64,000 bases of DNA. It comes from Chaetorhynchus papuensis. Taxonomy: Eukaryota > Chordata > Aves > Passeriformes > Rhipiduridae. How positions within the stretch are numbered: position 1 is the stretch's first letter; every line of letters starts with the position of its first letter. The translations under genes and the position numbers were made by a program. Below are positions 52,441-63,735 of this stretch, in pieces. A model generated the notes under the pieces. It did no database searches. It saw only the letters and a program-made list of their open reading frames with translations, and was not told the origin of the DNA. Location: assembly GCA_013396525.1 (NCBI GenBank), contig VWYX01000699.1:310001-374000 (forward strand), given 5' to 3'.

Positions 52441-55400
52441 GTGAGTCCGTGTCCCCAGGCTGTGTGTCCTGGGGCCGCTCTTGGGGATCTGCTTCTCGCC
52501 TCCCTCCCCGTTACCCCGTAGCAGGCCGAGGCCGCCCGCGTTCTCTCAGTGCTGCTCCCGGCCTCGCCACCTGCAACCCCGGCACCGCCTCCTAGGAGTT
52601 GTTCTCTTTGTGTGCGCTTGCAGGTGTCGGAAAGTCGTCGCTCGTTCACCTGTTGTGCCACAACCAGGTGCTGGGGAACCCGTCCTGGACAGTGGGCTGC
52701 TCCGTGGATGTGCGAGTAGGTGACGTGCACGGCCTCTTGGTGGCCCTGAGCCTGGCGTGTAAGGGAAGGGCCTTGACTTTTTATTTTAATTACTTACCGC
52801 CCCAGAAAGAGGTGTACTTTGGTCATGTGTTTTGCTGAGGGCTTAATCTTCTGATGCAAGTAGCGTCAAATGTGAGCCAAGCTCTTGTATAAGCAAGTGT
52901 TGTCTTTTCAGGGTTGTCACAGTCAGACAAGACATTTGTCACTCGTACCTCCTCTCCCTGCTGCAGTGGCCACTGGTGTGGTACAAGTCACAGGGTGGCC
53001 AGTTCTTTGGGAGACAGGCAAGGCACAGCCAAATTGTCAGCCAAACACAGTGGGAAAAACCAGTTGGCTTGTTTAGGTTGTGGGTACACAGGGAAGCTCT
53101 GGATGATACTCATGTGTTAGAAAAGCAAATTGGAATTCAGCACCTGACGTGCTTCAGTGCTCTTAGACCAGAGTGAAGAAATTAACAGGAGAAATGTATT
53201 GTTGAGACCTGGACGCCAGGAATGCAGAATTTATAAACCACAAAGACATGTTACAGAAAGCAGAGCTGAAGAAGAAACTAACAAAGACAATTACTGAGAC
53301 TCTTCCTATCTGGGAAAAAGATAATGAAACGGGCTGAAAATGTGGGCTAGTTAGCATGAGAAGTGAGAAATCAGTAACCAATAGAAGACAGAATACTAGT
53401 CAACAAAGAGAACTGCATAACTTGTAAGCCAGTGAGCACTAATTCCTTTGTTTGCTAAAACGTGTAAATAGTTAAAAGTTTTGACGCCTGATGTACACAT
53501 TTGGTGAAGTGTTACTCACGTACCTCAGTGCTGAATAAAGTAGTGTTGAGTTTCTAACCTAACTGGGTTTATTTAGGGAGTTTATTTCCCGATTTTTGGT
53601 GACAACTGTGACCAGGGGGTTGCTTCTCCTCCTGACTGCTTGCTGCAGGACCTGCTGTGGGAGGAATGAGGATGTTCATCCAGTAATTCTTTCACCCAGC
53701 CTACCGCCCTCATGGGACATTGATAAATGCTTTTTTCCTTCATCACTCTTTGCTGCGTTCTCCTTGAAATGCATTGCCCTAGGTTAGGAATGTAGTTCCA
53801 AAATTTGAAGAGAGGAACATGGCAGTCCTGTTTGTGCAGCAAAACTATCCAGCAGATCTGGGGGCAGAAGTTGTTGCTTAATTCAGTTGAGATGTCAGAA
53901 TTTGGAGAGGAAAAAGTTGTTGTCAGTTGGAATCCGGGTCTGTCCCCTGTGTTAATATTCTTGCAGTGCTGCCGTGTGGGTTTTAACAACTGTAAGAAGT
54001 CAAGACCTTAATTTTTCCATTTCCTTAAGCAAAATGCTATTTCCAAGCACATCATGAGATGTTAGGTGTGTTAATACTGAGATGGAAAGGATGCTCCCTG
54101 CTTACTCACCAGGCTCCATTTCATGTGAGAGCTCTGGTATCCAGTCACTGCTGTTTGACTCATTCCATCATCTCTCTTCCACTTGAGAGGTTTGAAATGG
54201 TGTCAGCATGAGAATTTCCAAATTTTTATCCAAGTCCAATAATCCTTCCAGCTGAAAGTGCAAGTGTCATGTGTATTAACTCCTGTGAGTTGGTGCTGTG
54301 GTTATGTTTGATGTGAATTTTTCATCAGATCCATGACTACAAAGAAGGGACTCCAGAGGAGAAGACCTATTACATTGAGCTGTGGGATGTTGGAGGTTCT
54401 GTGGGCAGTGCCAGCAGTGTGAAAAGCACACGAGCAGTGTTCTATAATTTGCTGAATGGTAAGTTTGCTTGGCATAAACATGGTTTTACTGCTGTTTCTG
54501 CTTGGAGGTGTCCTGGTTCTGGGGCAGAGTTCCATGTAGCCTGGCTGTGGGCTACACTGTTCTCTTTTCTGATTTATACAGGAAAAAATCCTGATACCAT
54601 TTGCAGGCAGAATTTTATGGATTCAGTTGTGAATGGCTGATATTTCAGGGAAACCTGTGCAGATGAGTTTCATGAGCCTTTCCCTTCAGTCTTGTGCAGC
54701 TGGCACAGCAGGGAGTCTTTGAAGGTGCAGTGGTATCCCTTGCAGCTACCCTTGCAGACATAAAGGCTGCCTTCACCTTTCCAGGCCTCATATACTGCAG
54801 AAATATGATTTATATTTTCTTGTCTGCTCAGTTGTAAAACCTACAGCAGAGAAATGATTATTTCAGTTTTTTTGAACTTTGATAGTTACATCCTACCCTG
54901 GCAAATTGGAACAGTCTCCCATAAAATTGCCATATGCTGATAACCATCTTGCCTCTGCTCATTTAGCATACCAACTTATTTTTAAGAATTGGATCCTGCA
55001 ACTTCCTACATATATAGAAAGTAGTATTTTGTGCCTTCTTTTGAGATACTGTTTTAAAGGCCCAGTAGTTCATCTGTGCCTCTAGTAAGAGCAAATAAGA
55101 GATTACAAACTTAACAGTGCAGTATTTCAATTGTTACTTTTTGTCATCCCAGGATAGTTGACTAAAAATAGATGTGTATCAGACTAACAACTACTTCTGA
55201 AAATCTGGCTCGAATGTTTTGTTTGATTCTCTTTGCTTGTTCCTACTCATTTGAAGGCCTTTCAATAACGTGTGAAACCACACAATAAACATTTTTGGTC
55301 TGTGATTAACTAGTTATTTCTTCCTCCTTTCTCAGGGGGAAAACTGTTAGGTGCAAGTGTCATGTGGATTAACACGTGGTACTCTTGCTTGTATTGTTAA

Positions 55401-58400
55401 CCAGATCTCTGTACATAAGGCTTGAGTTGAGTTGTGCCCTCAAAGCAAGCCTCTTTGATATATGAAAAAAAAAATTGATTTTTTTTTTTATACCAAATCC
55501 ACAGTGTGCCAGTGAGTGTGGGTCAGACTTGGAAATACCTTAGAACAGCCCATTAGGAAATGAAATCTTGGACTTATGCATCTGAATTATAATTGATGAC
55601 ATTAAAATAGAGCTATTTATCTCCACTGTCCAGAAGATATTAATTAGACAGCTCGCATATGAAAACCGTTGACTTTGGTAGAAACTTGGGTCTTGTTTCT
55701 TTCATTAGATTAATTTCTCCATTAGAGCTTGTCTCGCTAATTGCCTGTTTGTCCTGACTTGAGAAGATGAATGCATTCCTCCTGCCTGACTGCTTGTGCT
55801 TTCTGGGCTTGCAGTGGTCTGAAAACCAGTTAATGTTTGGTTGTGGCAGTACCTGTGCAGGCTGCTGGGTTGTTGACAAGGCTGGGTACAGTTTGTTTTT
55901 GGATTATCCACAGATCTTCTGCTTTGCTGACCCTCCACCTGCTGTGGGGACTGTGATAGCTGAGGACAGTGACTGGGCAGTAAGGCTTTGGCTTGCAGAC
56001 CTTAATGTGGGAGGAGCATTTCCTTGAGTAGTCATTGGTCCTGCCTGCTCTTTTTGGATGTTGACAGAGTCTTTTTCTGCTCGTGCAACTAACTGTGCAG
56101 GTTTTAGGTGAAGCAGATAAGGGAACTGACCAATCAAAAACATAACTGAGGGAGAGTGTGTGGACGTGGAGAGTGTTTCTCACAGGTTGTGCAGCAGTGC
56201 CTCTGGATCTGCTGCTGTAGGCCAAGTTATGTTGTATCAGGCATTTTCTGCCTACAGTCGGGGTGGACATGCAGCAGAGTTGCCTTTTTATACTGTTACT
56301 GAGATAAATGCTTTGAAATAGGGCTGTAGCTTTGATATGCTGGGAACTCTCGTGGGAGAGTCTGAGCACTCTCATGTGGGGCAGTGCAAAATGTTTGTGG
56401 AAATGTGGTTTCTTCATAGTGTATACAGTGGGTGGCACCCCTGGGACTTAAGGTGAAAGACTAAATTAGTAGGTTTTTTCCACCTGTAGGCTGTGAAGTG
56501 TTTTGAGAATGAATCCTGAGGCAGGTAAGGGGTATCATTCCATTTTGTCCTTGAATTGATGATAATTGGAAGTCTGGAGGAAGTGGGAACATTCCACATA
56601 TTGCAAAAGGTGTGAATAAATAGAAGAAATTTGCTAGCAGGAGTTGGTAATTGAGTTAGGAACTGTGGTTATCAGAAGTGGGTGTCTGTTAATAGCACAG
56701 CTAGGAAGTTTGACTCTGTCTCAGAATTTACATTTTGAAGGTTCATGGTAATGAAAAATGCTAGAAACTTAATCTTAAATACAAAAAATCTTATTAATAC
56801 ATGCTTATACCAGCCATTTAGTGGACTATGAAGTTTTATCAGTGTCTGTTTCCCCATTGGATACCTGCCTGAGTATATAGCATTAATTCTTGAAAATGCA
56901 GGAAAGCAATAGTTCTCTCTGAACTCTTTTGAAACAAAGAAAAAGCCTTTAGATTTTACAGAGGGTGTGACAAAAAATAATTATGTTTACCAGTTAGAGA
57001 AAGGCTAAATTCTCTGCTGCAGTAGTATAGAATTTCAGTATCACGAGAAGTAGACAGAATCAGTCAATGCCTGTGAGCCTTTTGCAGATTAAACCCTGAC
57101 GTGGCTGTTTGTTTCCTGCTTTCATGTGATTTTTCTCTTAGCTCTTATCCAATTCTTGATAAGCAGCTTTAAAAAACCTGTTGCATCCTGATATTTACAG
57201 CCTTACTTATTCACTGTAACTGAACTGGTCATACATCCCTACTTCATTCTCAGATATCTGGGAACCTACAGGTGCCATTTGGGTAAGATAAGGAAGAGAA
57301 TATGTATCACTAAATAACATCTTGCTGTCTTGTCTTTCACTCTAGGGATAATTTTAGTGCATGACTTAACCAACAAGAAATCATCCCAGAATTTGTATCG
57401 CTGGTCTTTGGAAGCACTCAACAGGGATGTTGTTCCAACAGGAGTTCTCGTGACAAACGGGTGAGTGAGAAACATACACACAGAATTCAGGCACAGTGAT
57501 TGCAAGCTGTTACAGAAGTCTTTGTTCATCTCTAAGGCTGGTTGGTCTGCACAGGAAAGTAGATGTGGTTAGACTTCAAAGAAAGAAAGAAAGAAATGGG
57601 GAATATCAAAGAAAGTTGATTGTTGATTGTTCTTTTTGTTTTATACTTCCAATCTGGCCATTCTGACAGCAGATTCCCTAACTGGGTGGCATCGACCTTC
57701 CTTTAAGGGAAAAGATGTTTACTGCATCCTTTGTTTGTCTGAGGCCTCTGTGAGAGTGGGTCCAGTCCCTGATACCTGAAGATTTCTTTGTCTGTACTGA
57801 GAGGTGCCATTGTACAGGAAATGCCATGGGGGATGATGTGTCTGGTCCAAGAGACTTTCCCTCCATGCACCAAGACTGAGGAAGTTCACTTCGTAGATTT
57901 TTGGTTTGAGTGATGGGGGAATTATTTTAGGAGTGTGGCTAAAAGAGCTTAGAAAACTCTACTTAAACAGCATGTTCATAATTAGCTCTCCAACACCTTG
58001 TCAAGGATTTCCTCCTGAGCCTCTGTGCTCCTGTCATCCATCTAGTCAAGGAGGTTTTAAAATCATTGCTAAACCTCACACATGAGCAGGAAGGCAATAA
58101 TGAGGAGTAGCTTTTTGTGGGAAGAATATCAATTGTTTATCTGTCTATTCTGATACACAGATGCTTCTGTAGAAACGTAGGAGATGGGAAAGAGGATTTG
58201 CATTGTATAAATTGCACATTTCTCCAGTGTTTCCACAGACAGATTCTTCACAATTGTTTTAATTTTCAAAAGTTTAACTTCTGTCAAGGACAGATGTTCA
58301 GCCACTAGCAATTGCTTGCTCAAGTTGTTGCTATTGGTTGTAAAATTACTTTCTAGAAAGCTTGGTTTCGGTTAAAATGACAGACAAGTGATTTTCCTAG

Positions 58401-61400
58401 CTAAGGAGAACGGTCGAGGCTTGGATTCCTGCGTAGTGACTTAGATGCAGAAGCCCTTCCTTAATTTACAGATACTGCACATCCTCACTTAGATAAATAG
58501 ACCATTAATAAATAAATAACTTTTTTTTGAAAGGCCCAGGGGAGATGACATTGTCCCTGTGCCCACTTACGTGGCCATCACCTGATTCAGGATTGTCTTT
58601 GTTTCACTCATCAGTGACTATGACCGTGAACAGTTTACTGATAACCAGATCCCACTGCTGGTAATAGGAACTAAGCTGGATCAGATCCCAGAAACTAAGA
58701 GGAATGAAGTTTTGACGAGAACAGCTTTCTTGGCTGAGGATTTCAATGCTGAAGAGATAAATTTGGTTAGTATCCTTGTCATCACTGTTGTTTTTCTTTT
58801 AAATGGGAGTTAGTCCAATTTTTAGTAAGTAAAGATGTTGTAACAAAAATTTATCTTCTGGAGATTTTTTCAGTAGTGCCAGTCATTCACATTTTGGTTG
58901 GCTGTGCCGCTTGCTTGATGAAACAGATATCTTTGTTTCACTACAGGGAGATGTAAGGGGTGTTAGATAGGGTCACTGAAGCTTAGAATTGATGGCTGTG
59001 AATTAAATTTTCTTTTTTCTGTTCATAGTTCTGACATAGACTGTCTTTGAATGAAACGTGAAGATGATTTTATATAGATATATGGGTATAAAAATATCCG
59101 TGTGCTGTGGGAATGGTTGTATACACACTCACAATCTCAGGTGTAGCCTGTACAAACCACTGCCTGACTGTATAGCTGGTGGTGGGAGGAACATGTGGAG
59201 CATACAGGGGCTTGCTTGGAATTCTGCAGTTGATTCACAGAACAGAAGTTGGTCTTTTCTCAGAAGTGACTGTGGAGCAGAAATCAGCAGATCCACTGTT
59301 TTCCCCCGCTGGTGGTGTTTGTCAGGGGAAGGGCTAAGTTGATTTCCTTATGTTTGGCTTCCTTGCACTGATTTCCTTGTGCTTGGTTTGTTGTTGTCTT
59401 TTGTGTGTTCTAGGATTGCACCAATCCTCGTTACCTGGCTGCAGGTTCATCCAATGCTGTCAAACTAAGCAGGTTTTTTGATAAGGTAAATCAATGAAAA
59501 GATGTTTTATTATCCTGTGCATCGAATGCTGTCTGGGATTTGACTGTGAACAACGTTCAAGCTGCTCCTTTCATGTTCTGCTCTTTGAGTTGGTTCAAGC
59601 CGGGTGTGGGGAGGCCAAAGATTGGTCTGCTTTGGAACCCTACAGGAGACAGCTGATCTGCTTGAAGATTTAGTTTCTGATCTGCATAGAGCAATGAAAA
59701 AGAACTCAAAAATGTGCAAAGACACTCTGCTTATGCTTTTGAAGTCATCTGGCAGGCCAGAGGGGTTGCAGCATTCTGAGGTAGTAAGGTGGGGAAATAC
59801 AAGACTGGTTAGCTCTGTTGATCCTGGTTAAAGCAACCTTTAGGAATTAAAAAATTAATTAAGAATATTACTCTCCCTTCCTGAAAGAGACCATCAAGGT
59901 CCACTGTGAAAATGACAGAAGGGATGCTCTGGTTTAAGCATCCCCTGGGCAAAGATAGCATAGGGAGGCTACTGTGCAGTAGTAGGAACCACTACCCCTG
60001 CAGAGAGGGAATGGGAATAGCTGACTCTGAAGCAGGAGACTCACAAACCATCACCTCCATTACCCAGGAGGCCTAACTAAATTCGGTGTGTTGAAGTTGA
60101 GGATAATAAGGCTTTTCTAAGAATGGCTGGAGGTGGGAGCTCCTAGGTGTGCTGGAGCAGTGCACTAAATCAGTAGGCCTGGAGCAGAGATGGGGGGGTC
60201 AGACCTTGTCCCAGTTAGCCATGAGTTTGAGTGCTCATGTGTGAAGTGTTGGTTGGAATCTGAGGTTATGCATGTGCTGTGCAAGCTAAGATCATTCTCT
60301 GTTTTCCCAGGTCATAGAGAAGAGATACTTCTTAAGAGATGGCAATCAGGTTTGTCACTTTTCCTTCTCTTTTGTTTCATTTCTCACTGTGTAATGTGAA
60401 CTGCTGACACAGTTCTCTTTAAAACACAGGCTTCATGCAACTTAAATGACAATCTGTGCTGGTAATCGAGTTCTTATCTCTGTGGGAGCACAGCTGTTAT
60501 GGCTAGACAGAAAAATGGCTGACTTCTGTCAGCTGAAGTATTTGCCTATAATGGGATTGATTGGCAGTGAAATACTTAAGTATGCTAACATAGTAGAAGT
60601 TGGAAGAATGAAGTAAAATGGGCAAATGTGATTTCTTTCAGCTCTGTCAGCTTCAGGCTGCTTGGTTGCAGATTTAGGCCATAGATGTTATCCTGAAGGT
60701 CAATGAAAAGGCTTTTTTTCTGCACAGCTGGAACTAGATTTTATGTTTAATACAGGTAGTTTCCAGAGGTTCAGTGGAGCCACAAGAAAAATGGCAGTAT
60801 GATACCAGCTTGTAATTCATTCCTAAAGGACTGAATTAACTGTTTTCAGCACAGTTGAGGAAGTACTTGCAAAATGACTTCTTGTTTGGGCAGGCCACTT
60901 CAGCTTTTGTGCCCCCCACCTCCCCATGTGCAGTCTGCCATGCAGGGAGTAGCGAAGTTGCATTTACCACATGTAAAGGTGTTGCAAATTACCATGAAAA
61001 TCATCTCTGAAGTACAGTCACTCCTATCCTTAGAGGAAGCTGTGCTGAAAGCCCCTTGGGGAGAGTGGGGAAAAAATAGTCACAAATTTCAAAATGCTTC
61101 CTTTCTTTGAGCTCTTTTTTAGTGCCTTTCAAAAATAAATTCGCTTTTGCCTCTTTCAGTTCTGCATGATGCCTTTTTTCCTTCCCTTCTCCCTCTCCCC
61201 TCCTCACATTCTAGTGAAAGGAAGTTTCCCTTTCATGGGAATAGTATTTTAATACAGAAACTTGCTTGTGTGCTGGTTGTCTTTGATGCATGATGTAAGA
61301 TTTTTATTTTTATTATTTGCTCATATTTAGCAGCTAGCAAGGGGATTAATTTTACATTCCTTATGGCTGTGTGCCAAAGATTGCAGCCTGCTGATGACTA

Positions 61401-62999
61401 TCTACTTCCCTGACAAGAGCTCAAAAGCTTAAAACAAATCTTAAGTAGCAAACAGTCATGTTTAAAGAGGCAAAATCCAAACTGGAAATGGAGATTTCAA
61501 TACAACCTCTTAATGTTATCATTTGAAGTTACTTACTTAATGTAACTCTTACCAATGTGTTTGTGGGTTTTCTACAATAAGTCGCTATGATCACTCGTGT
61601 TTTGAGGTATTTCTGTTACAAACTTCTGCAGGATGAAAAGAATAAGTTTCAAATTGTTCATAGCTGTGACTTCAATCAGACCTCTGATAAATAAATAATT
61701 GTTACTCTTAATTAGTGACTTTGATATAAAAAATGCTAAAGCAGGTAACTTTTTACCTATGGTGTCCAGGTACTTTTTAGCTATAATGATTGCATTTTTC
61801 CTTTTTAAATTCCCAAAGCAGTTTTCATGAGGCAAACCTTTGTACAAAATCTGCCTGATTTTATCCTTAGAGATGATTGCTTTGCAGAGATGAATAAAAC
61901 AGTACCTTAGTGAATACCTTGCATATCTGTTTGAGTTTTGGGCCTGAAAACCCTAAGTAGATTTAATCTGTGGAGGTTTTAGTGGACTTTTATTTTGGGA
62001 TTAGCTCTCTATTTACCAATGAAGTGTGTAACCTGAACAATCTGCTGTGAACTGTAGATTATGTTTTTGTCCCATACCATCCATACATGCCCATGTTCTC
62101 CTGGCATAACTTGTAGTGCTTGGTTGACTCCCACCATTTTAATAGACTGTATTTCCTATGAAAGTGTGGAATTGTTTTGGGAGGGTGTGTCTGCTGGGTC
62201 TGCTGTTCCTGCTTGCGTGTAGTGAGGAAGGTAGAAGTTACTCTGGCCTGTACCCAAATAGTTTTATGATGCCAGTAGGACAGATAGGCAGTATTAGAAA
62301 GCAGCACATCACTTTCTTTTGGGGATTCACAGATGCATTGAATTGAAAATCTGTCTGAAATACTGTTAAAGCCAGAGAAGCTTCTGATGGTTTCAAGTCA
62401 GTTTTGTTTGTAAACATCCACTGTCACCGAGTGTCAGTGTCTACAGATGGGCTTTGTATTGTTGCAGCCATTTCTACCCCTATGGTTTTTTCAAAGCTTT
62501 CAGCCATTGATAAAACTGTACTTTGAACTGCCAGTGAAGTGCTGCTGCCCAGGTCTGAAGGCACAAAGCCTCCACAGCTCTTTGATAGGACTCAGTTATA
62601 CTGTTTTATAGTTGTAAAAATGAATGGAGGAGAAATTCTTGTATGCACTTGAATCTGGGGAGGAATACAGGCTTTGAAATCTGTCAGTAACTGGGTTAGG
62701 ATTGAGGCTTTCAATTTTCCTTGCCAAAAAGCCTTAAGGAGCCCACAGAACAAATGAGCCATAGTGAAGTTGTGCAGTGTGTAATTAGTGGTGCTCCTCC
62801 CGCTGTCAGCTGAAGCATTGTGGCCCTGATTCTGGAGAAGGCATGGAGGATGTTGCAGTTGGCTTGGTAACAGTGGGGGCCAGAGGGAGCTCCTGCTGAT
62901 TCTGACGTGACACCTTGTCTTCCCTGCCTCTAGATTGCTGGCTTCTCTGAAAGGAAGAGGTTCGGAGGAGGAACGCTGAAGAGCCTTCATTACGACTGA
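52395..62999 (+). CDS. RABL3: Rab-like protein 3, spliced gene span
   Basis: RABL3 is an atypical small GTPase of the Rab-like group. Published work on the mammalian protein links it to lymphoid development and to RAS prenylation through SmgGDS. The CDS is join(52395-52440, 52624-52715, 54329-54458, 57346-57460, 58615-58765, 59414-59485, 60311-60349, 62934-62999): 711 nt, 236 residues plus stop, the same length as human. The P-loop is GDSGVGKS at residues 13-20, switch I threonine is T38, the G3 motif is WDVGG at 65-69 and the G4 motif is TKLD at 147-150. G3 has glycine where classical Rabs have the catalytic glutamine. The C-terminus KSLHYD has no prenylation cysteine. Both features are normal for RABL3. 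All introns are GT-AG and frame is kept throughout. The ATG has A at -3 and G at +4. Confidence 0.97.
52624..52715 (+). CDS. RABL3: RABL3 coding exon 2 (P-loop end, switch I)
   Basis: The acceptor gcgcttgcag ends at 52623 and follows a short 183-bp intron. The exon completes GVGKSS and encodes HLLCHNQVLGNPSWTVGC and SVDVR, ending at codon 46. I chose the donor gtaggt at 52716 because it restores phase 0 with exon 3 and the conserved HDYKEGTPEE. The alternative gtgacg a few bases on would break the frame. Confidence 0.94.
52716..54328 (+). other. RABL3: RABL3 intron 2
   Basis: 1613 bp. It contains an LTR-like segment near 53195-53600 with a polyadenylation signal at 53534-53539. I recognise no other element. 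Confidence 0.85.
53195..53600 (+). mobile_element. Candidate retroviral LTR-like segment
   Basis: A stretch starting near TGTATTGTTGAGACCTGG has an internal AATAAAG at 53534, followed by about 60 bases ending in tttttGGTGAC, which resembles the LTR end and tRNA primer-site start of some avian retroviral elements. A 6-bp direct repeat gaccag flanks a slightly wider interval (53166-53171 and 53610-53615) but does not sit at canonical TG/CA ends. No gag, pol or env remnant is seen. The plus-strand orientation, boundaries and identity are tentative. Confidence 0.35.
54329..54458 (+). CDS. RABL3: RABL3 coding exon 3 (G3 motif)
   Basis: The acceptor ttttcatcag ends at 54328. The exon encodes IHDYKEGTPEEKTYYIELWD, VGGSVGSASSVKSTRAVFYN and LLN, plus the first base of Gly90. 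It carries the WDVGG G3 motif. Human has VHDY at the exon start, so V-to-I is the only junction change. The donor is AATG|gtaagt at 54459. Confidence 0.96.
54459..57345 (+). other. RABL3: RABL3 intron 3
   Basis: 2887 bp, A/T-rich, with A and T runs near 55465-55490. A 202-residue minus-strand open frame near 55830-56438 has no recognisable homology and is treated as chance. Confidence 0.8.
57346..57460 (+). CDS. RABL3: RABL3 coding exon 4
   Basis: The acceptor tttcactctag ends at 57345. The exon completes Gly90 and encodes IILVHDLTNKKSSQNLYRWS, LEALNRDVVP and TGVLVTN, plus two bases of Gly128. The donor is AACGG|gtgagt at 57461. This is the central beta strand and helix of the G domain. Confidence 0.96.
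57461..58614 (+). other. RABL3: RABL3 intron 4
   Basis: 1154 bp, with a short GAAA microsatellite near 57578-57595. Nothing else is recognisable. Confidence 0.85.
58615..58765 (+). CDS. RABL3: RABL3 coding exon 5 (G4 motif)
   Basis: The acceptor ttcactcatcag ends at 58614. The exon completes Gly128 and encodes DYDREQFTDNQIPLLVIG, the TKLD G4 motif at residues 147-150, and RTAFLAEDFNAEEINL, ending in phase 0. The donor gttagt at 58766 is weaker than the gtaagt consensus. Confidence 0.96.
58766..59413 (+). other. RABL3: RABL3 intron 5
   Basis: 648 bp, donor gttagt and acceptor gtgttctag. I see no repeat or other feature. Confidence 0.85.
59414..59485 (+). CDS. RABL3: RABL3 coding exon 6 (G5 region)
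   Basis: A 72-bp phase-0 exon encoding DCTNPRYLAAGSSNAV and KLSRFFDK (residues 179-202), corresponding to the G5 region and last helix. The donor is AAG|gtaaat at 59486. It is identical to the human residue sequence throughout. Confidence 0.96.
59486..60310 (+). other. RABL3: RABL3 intron 6
   Basis: 825 bp, ending in gttttcccag. Nothing is recognisable inside. Confidence 0.85.
60311..60349 (+). CDS. RABL3: RABL3 coding exon 7 (39-bp small exon)
   Basis: It encodes VIEKRYFLRDGNQ (residues 203-215) in phase 0, matching human apart from the D replacing E. The donor is CAG|gtttgt, a weak match to consensus. Skipping this exon would delete 13 residues without a frameshift. Confidence 0.94.
60350..62933 (+). 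other. RABL3: RABL3 intron 7
   Basis: 2584 bp, A/T-rich. No repeat family or additional exon is recognised. Confidence 0.85.
62934..62999 (+). CDS. RABL3: RABL3 last coding exon
   Basis: The acceptor ttccctgcctctag ends at 62933. It encodes IAGFSERKRFGGG and TLKSLHYD, then TGA at 62997-62999. The human tail is IPGFPDRKRFGAG-type with the same KSLHYD end, so the C-terminus is complete and lacks the cysteines that prenylated Rabs carry. Confidence 0.96.
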   Translation: MAGFSERKRFGGGTLKSLHYD

Positions 63000-63735
63000 G
63001 CACTGGAGAAGTGGAAGATGGCTTCTCTGAGCTCCTGATGACATTCCCATTCCGACTGGGTGCTCAAAGACAATAGTGCTTCTGTCAAGCAGAGTAAAAT
63101 GATATTACAGCTGGCTAGCCTGCTGAAGCTTCTGTTGTTGGAAAAGACCTGGGAAAGGTTTTCCAAAAACCTAATCTGAAGCCTAGAGTGTTTCTTAGGA
63201 TTGCAGGCCTGGATATATGGGAACATCTGTGCAATAAGTTGAATGCCTCTCACACTGCTGGGGGAAACTTCATCATACACATACATATGTGGCATCCTTG
63301 TCTCCGTTTTGGAAAACTTATGGACAGTCTTTGCAATGATTTCCATTCATTTTACCTCTGAAGGAAAGATGACGCTGAGTGGGCCTCTCATTTACTGTAA
63401 AGTGACCAAAACGAGTGAGGAAAATAGAAGGATGGGTAAGGAGTGTTCTTGAAAATAATAGAATGCCTTCATTAAATGAATGGAGTGTTGTCTCACCTAG
63501 AGCACACTATTCATCCGTATTCAAAAGGGATAAAAGCAATAGGCAGGATATGAAAAAATTTGAAGCCTTAAAAAGAAAATTATTAGTAAAAAACAACTGG
63601 TGTTAATTCTGCTGCTTAAATTAAAATTGTTTACTTTGGAGAGGGCAAAGTAAATCAAGTTCTCCTGTTTATCTTTTCATAATTGATTGTGGTCTTGTTT
63701 TTTATATTAAATTAAAAGGCAATGCATTGAAAACT
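63000..63735 (+). other. RABL3: RABL3 3' untranslated region (predicted)
   Basis: Sequence following the stop codon up to a cluster of ATTAAA signals at 63706-63716. An earlier ATTAAA at 63471-63476 could give a shorter form. No AATAAA is seen. The transcript may extend beyond the window. Confidence 0.45.
63706..63716 (+). promoter_or_regulatory. RABL3: Polyadenylation signal candidates (RABL3)
   Basis: Two overlapping ATTAAA hexamers, followed by a G/T-rich stretch around 63733-63757, a plausible cleavage context. An upstream alternative is ATTAAA at 63471-63476. Confidence 0.4.

Larger units (their letters stand above)
51889..52450. promoter_or_regulatory. CpG-island bidirectional promoter of GTF2E1 and RABL3
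   Basis: GC content and CpG density rise sharply here compared with the A/T-rich flanks. The interval between the predicted GTF2E1 exon 1 donor (52039) and the RABL3 ATG (52395) is only about 355 bp. It contains CCAAT at 52215, 52267 and 52309 and ATTGG at 52347, a GC box at 52154-52159, further GC-rich boxes, and two NRF1-like words (GCGCCTGCGC at 52140 and a similar one near 52220). No TATA box is seen. This is typical of divergent housekeeping pairs. Start sites are not visible in the sequence. Confidence 0.85.

Noticed and set aside
52914..53620. Possible DNA transposon with related ttgtcac ends.
   Set aside because: The similar words at the two ends do not align as terminal inverted repeats and there is no clean target duplication at those positions. 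The LTR-like reading of the inner part is somewhat better.
55830..56438. 202-residue minus-strand open frame in RABL3 intron 3.
   Set aside because: No domain or family resemblance is seen and its composition is unremarkable; a single chance open frame of this size is plausible in 64 kb of six-frame translation.
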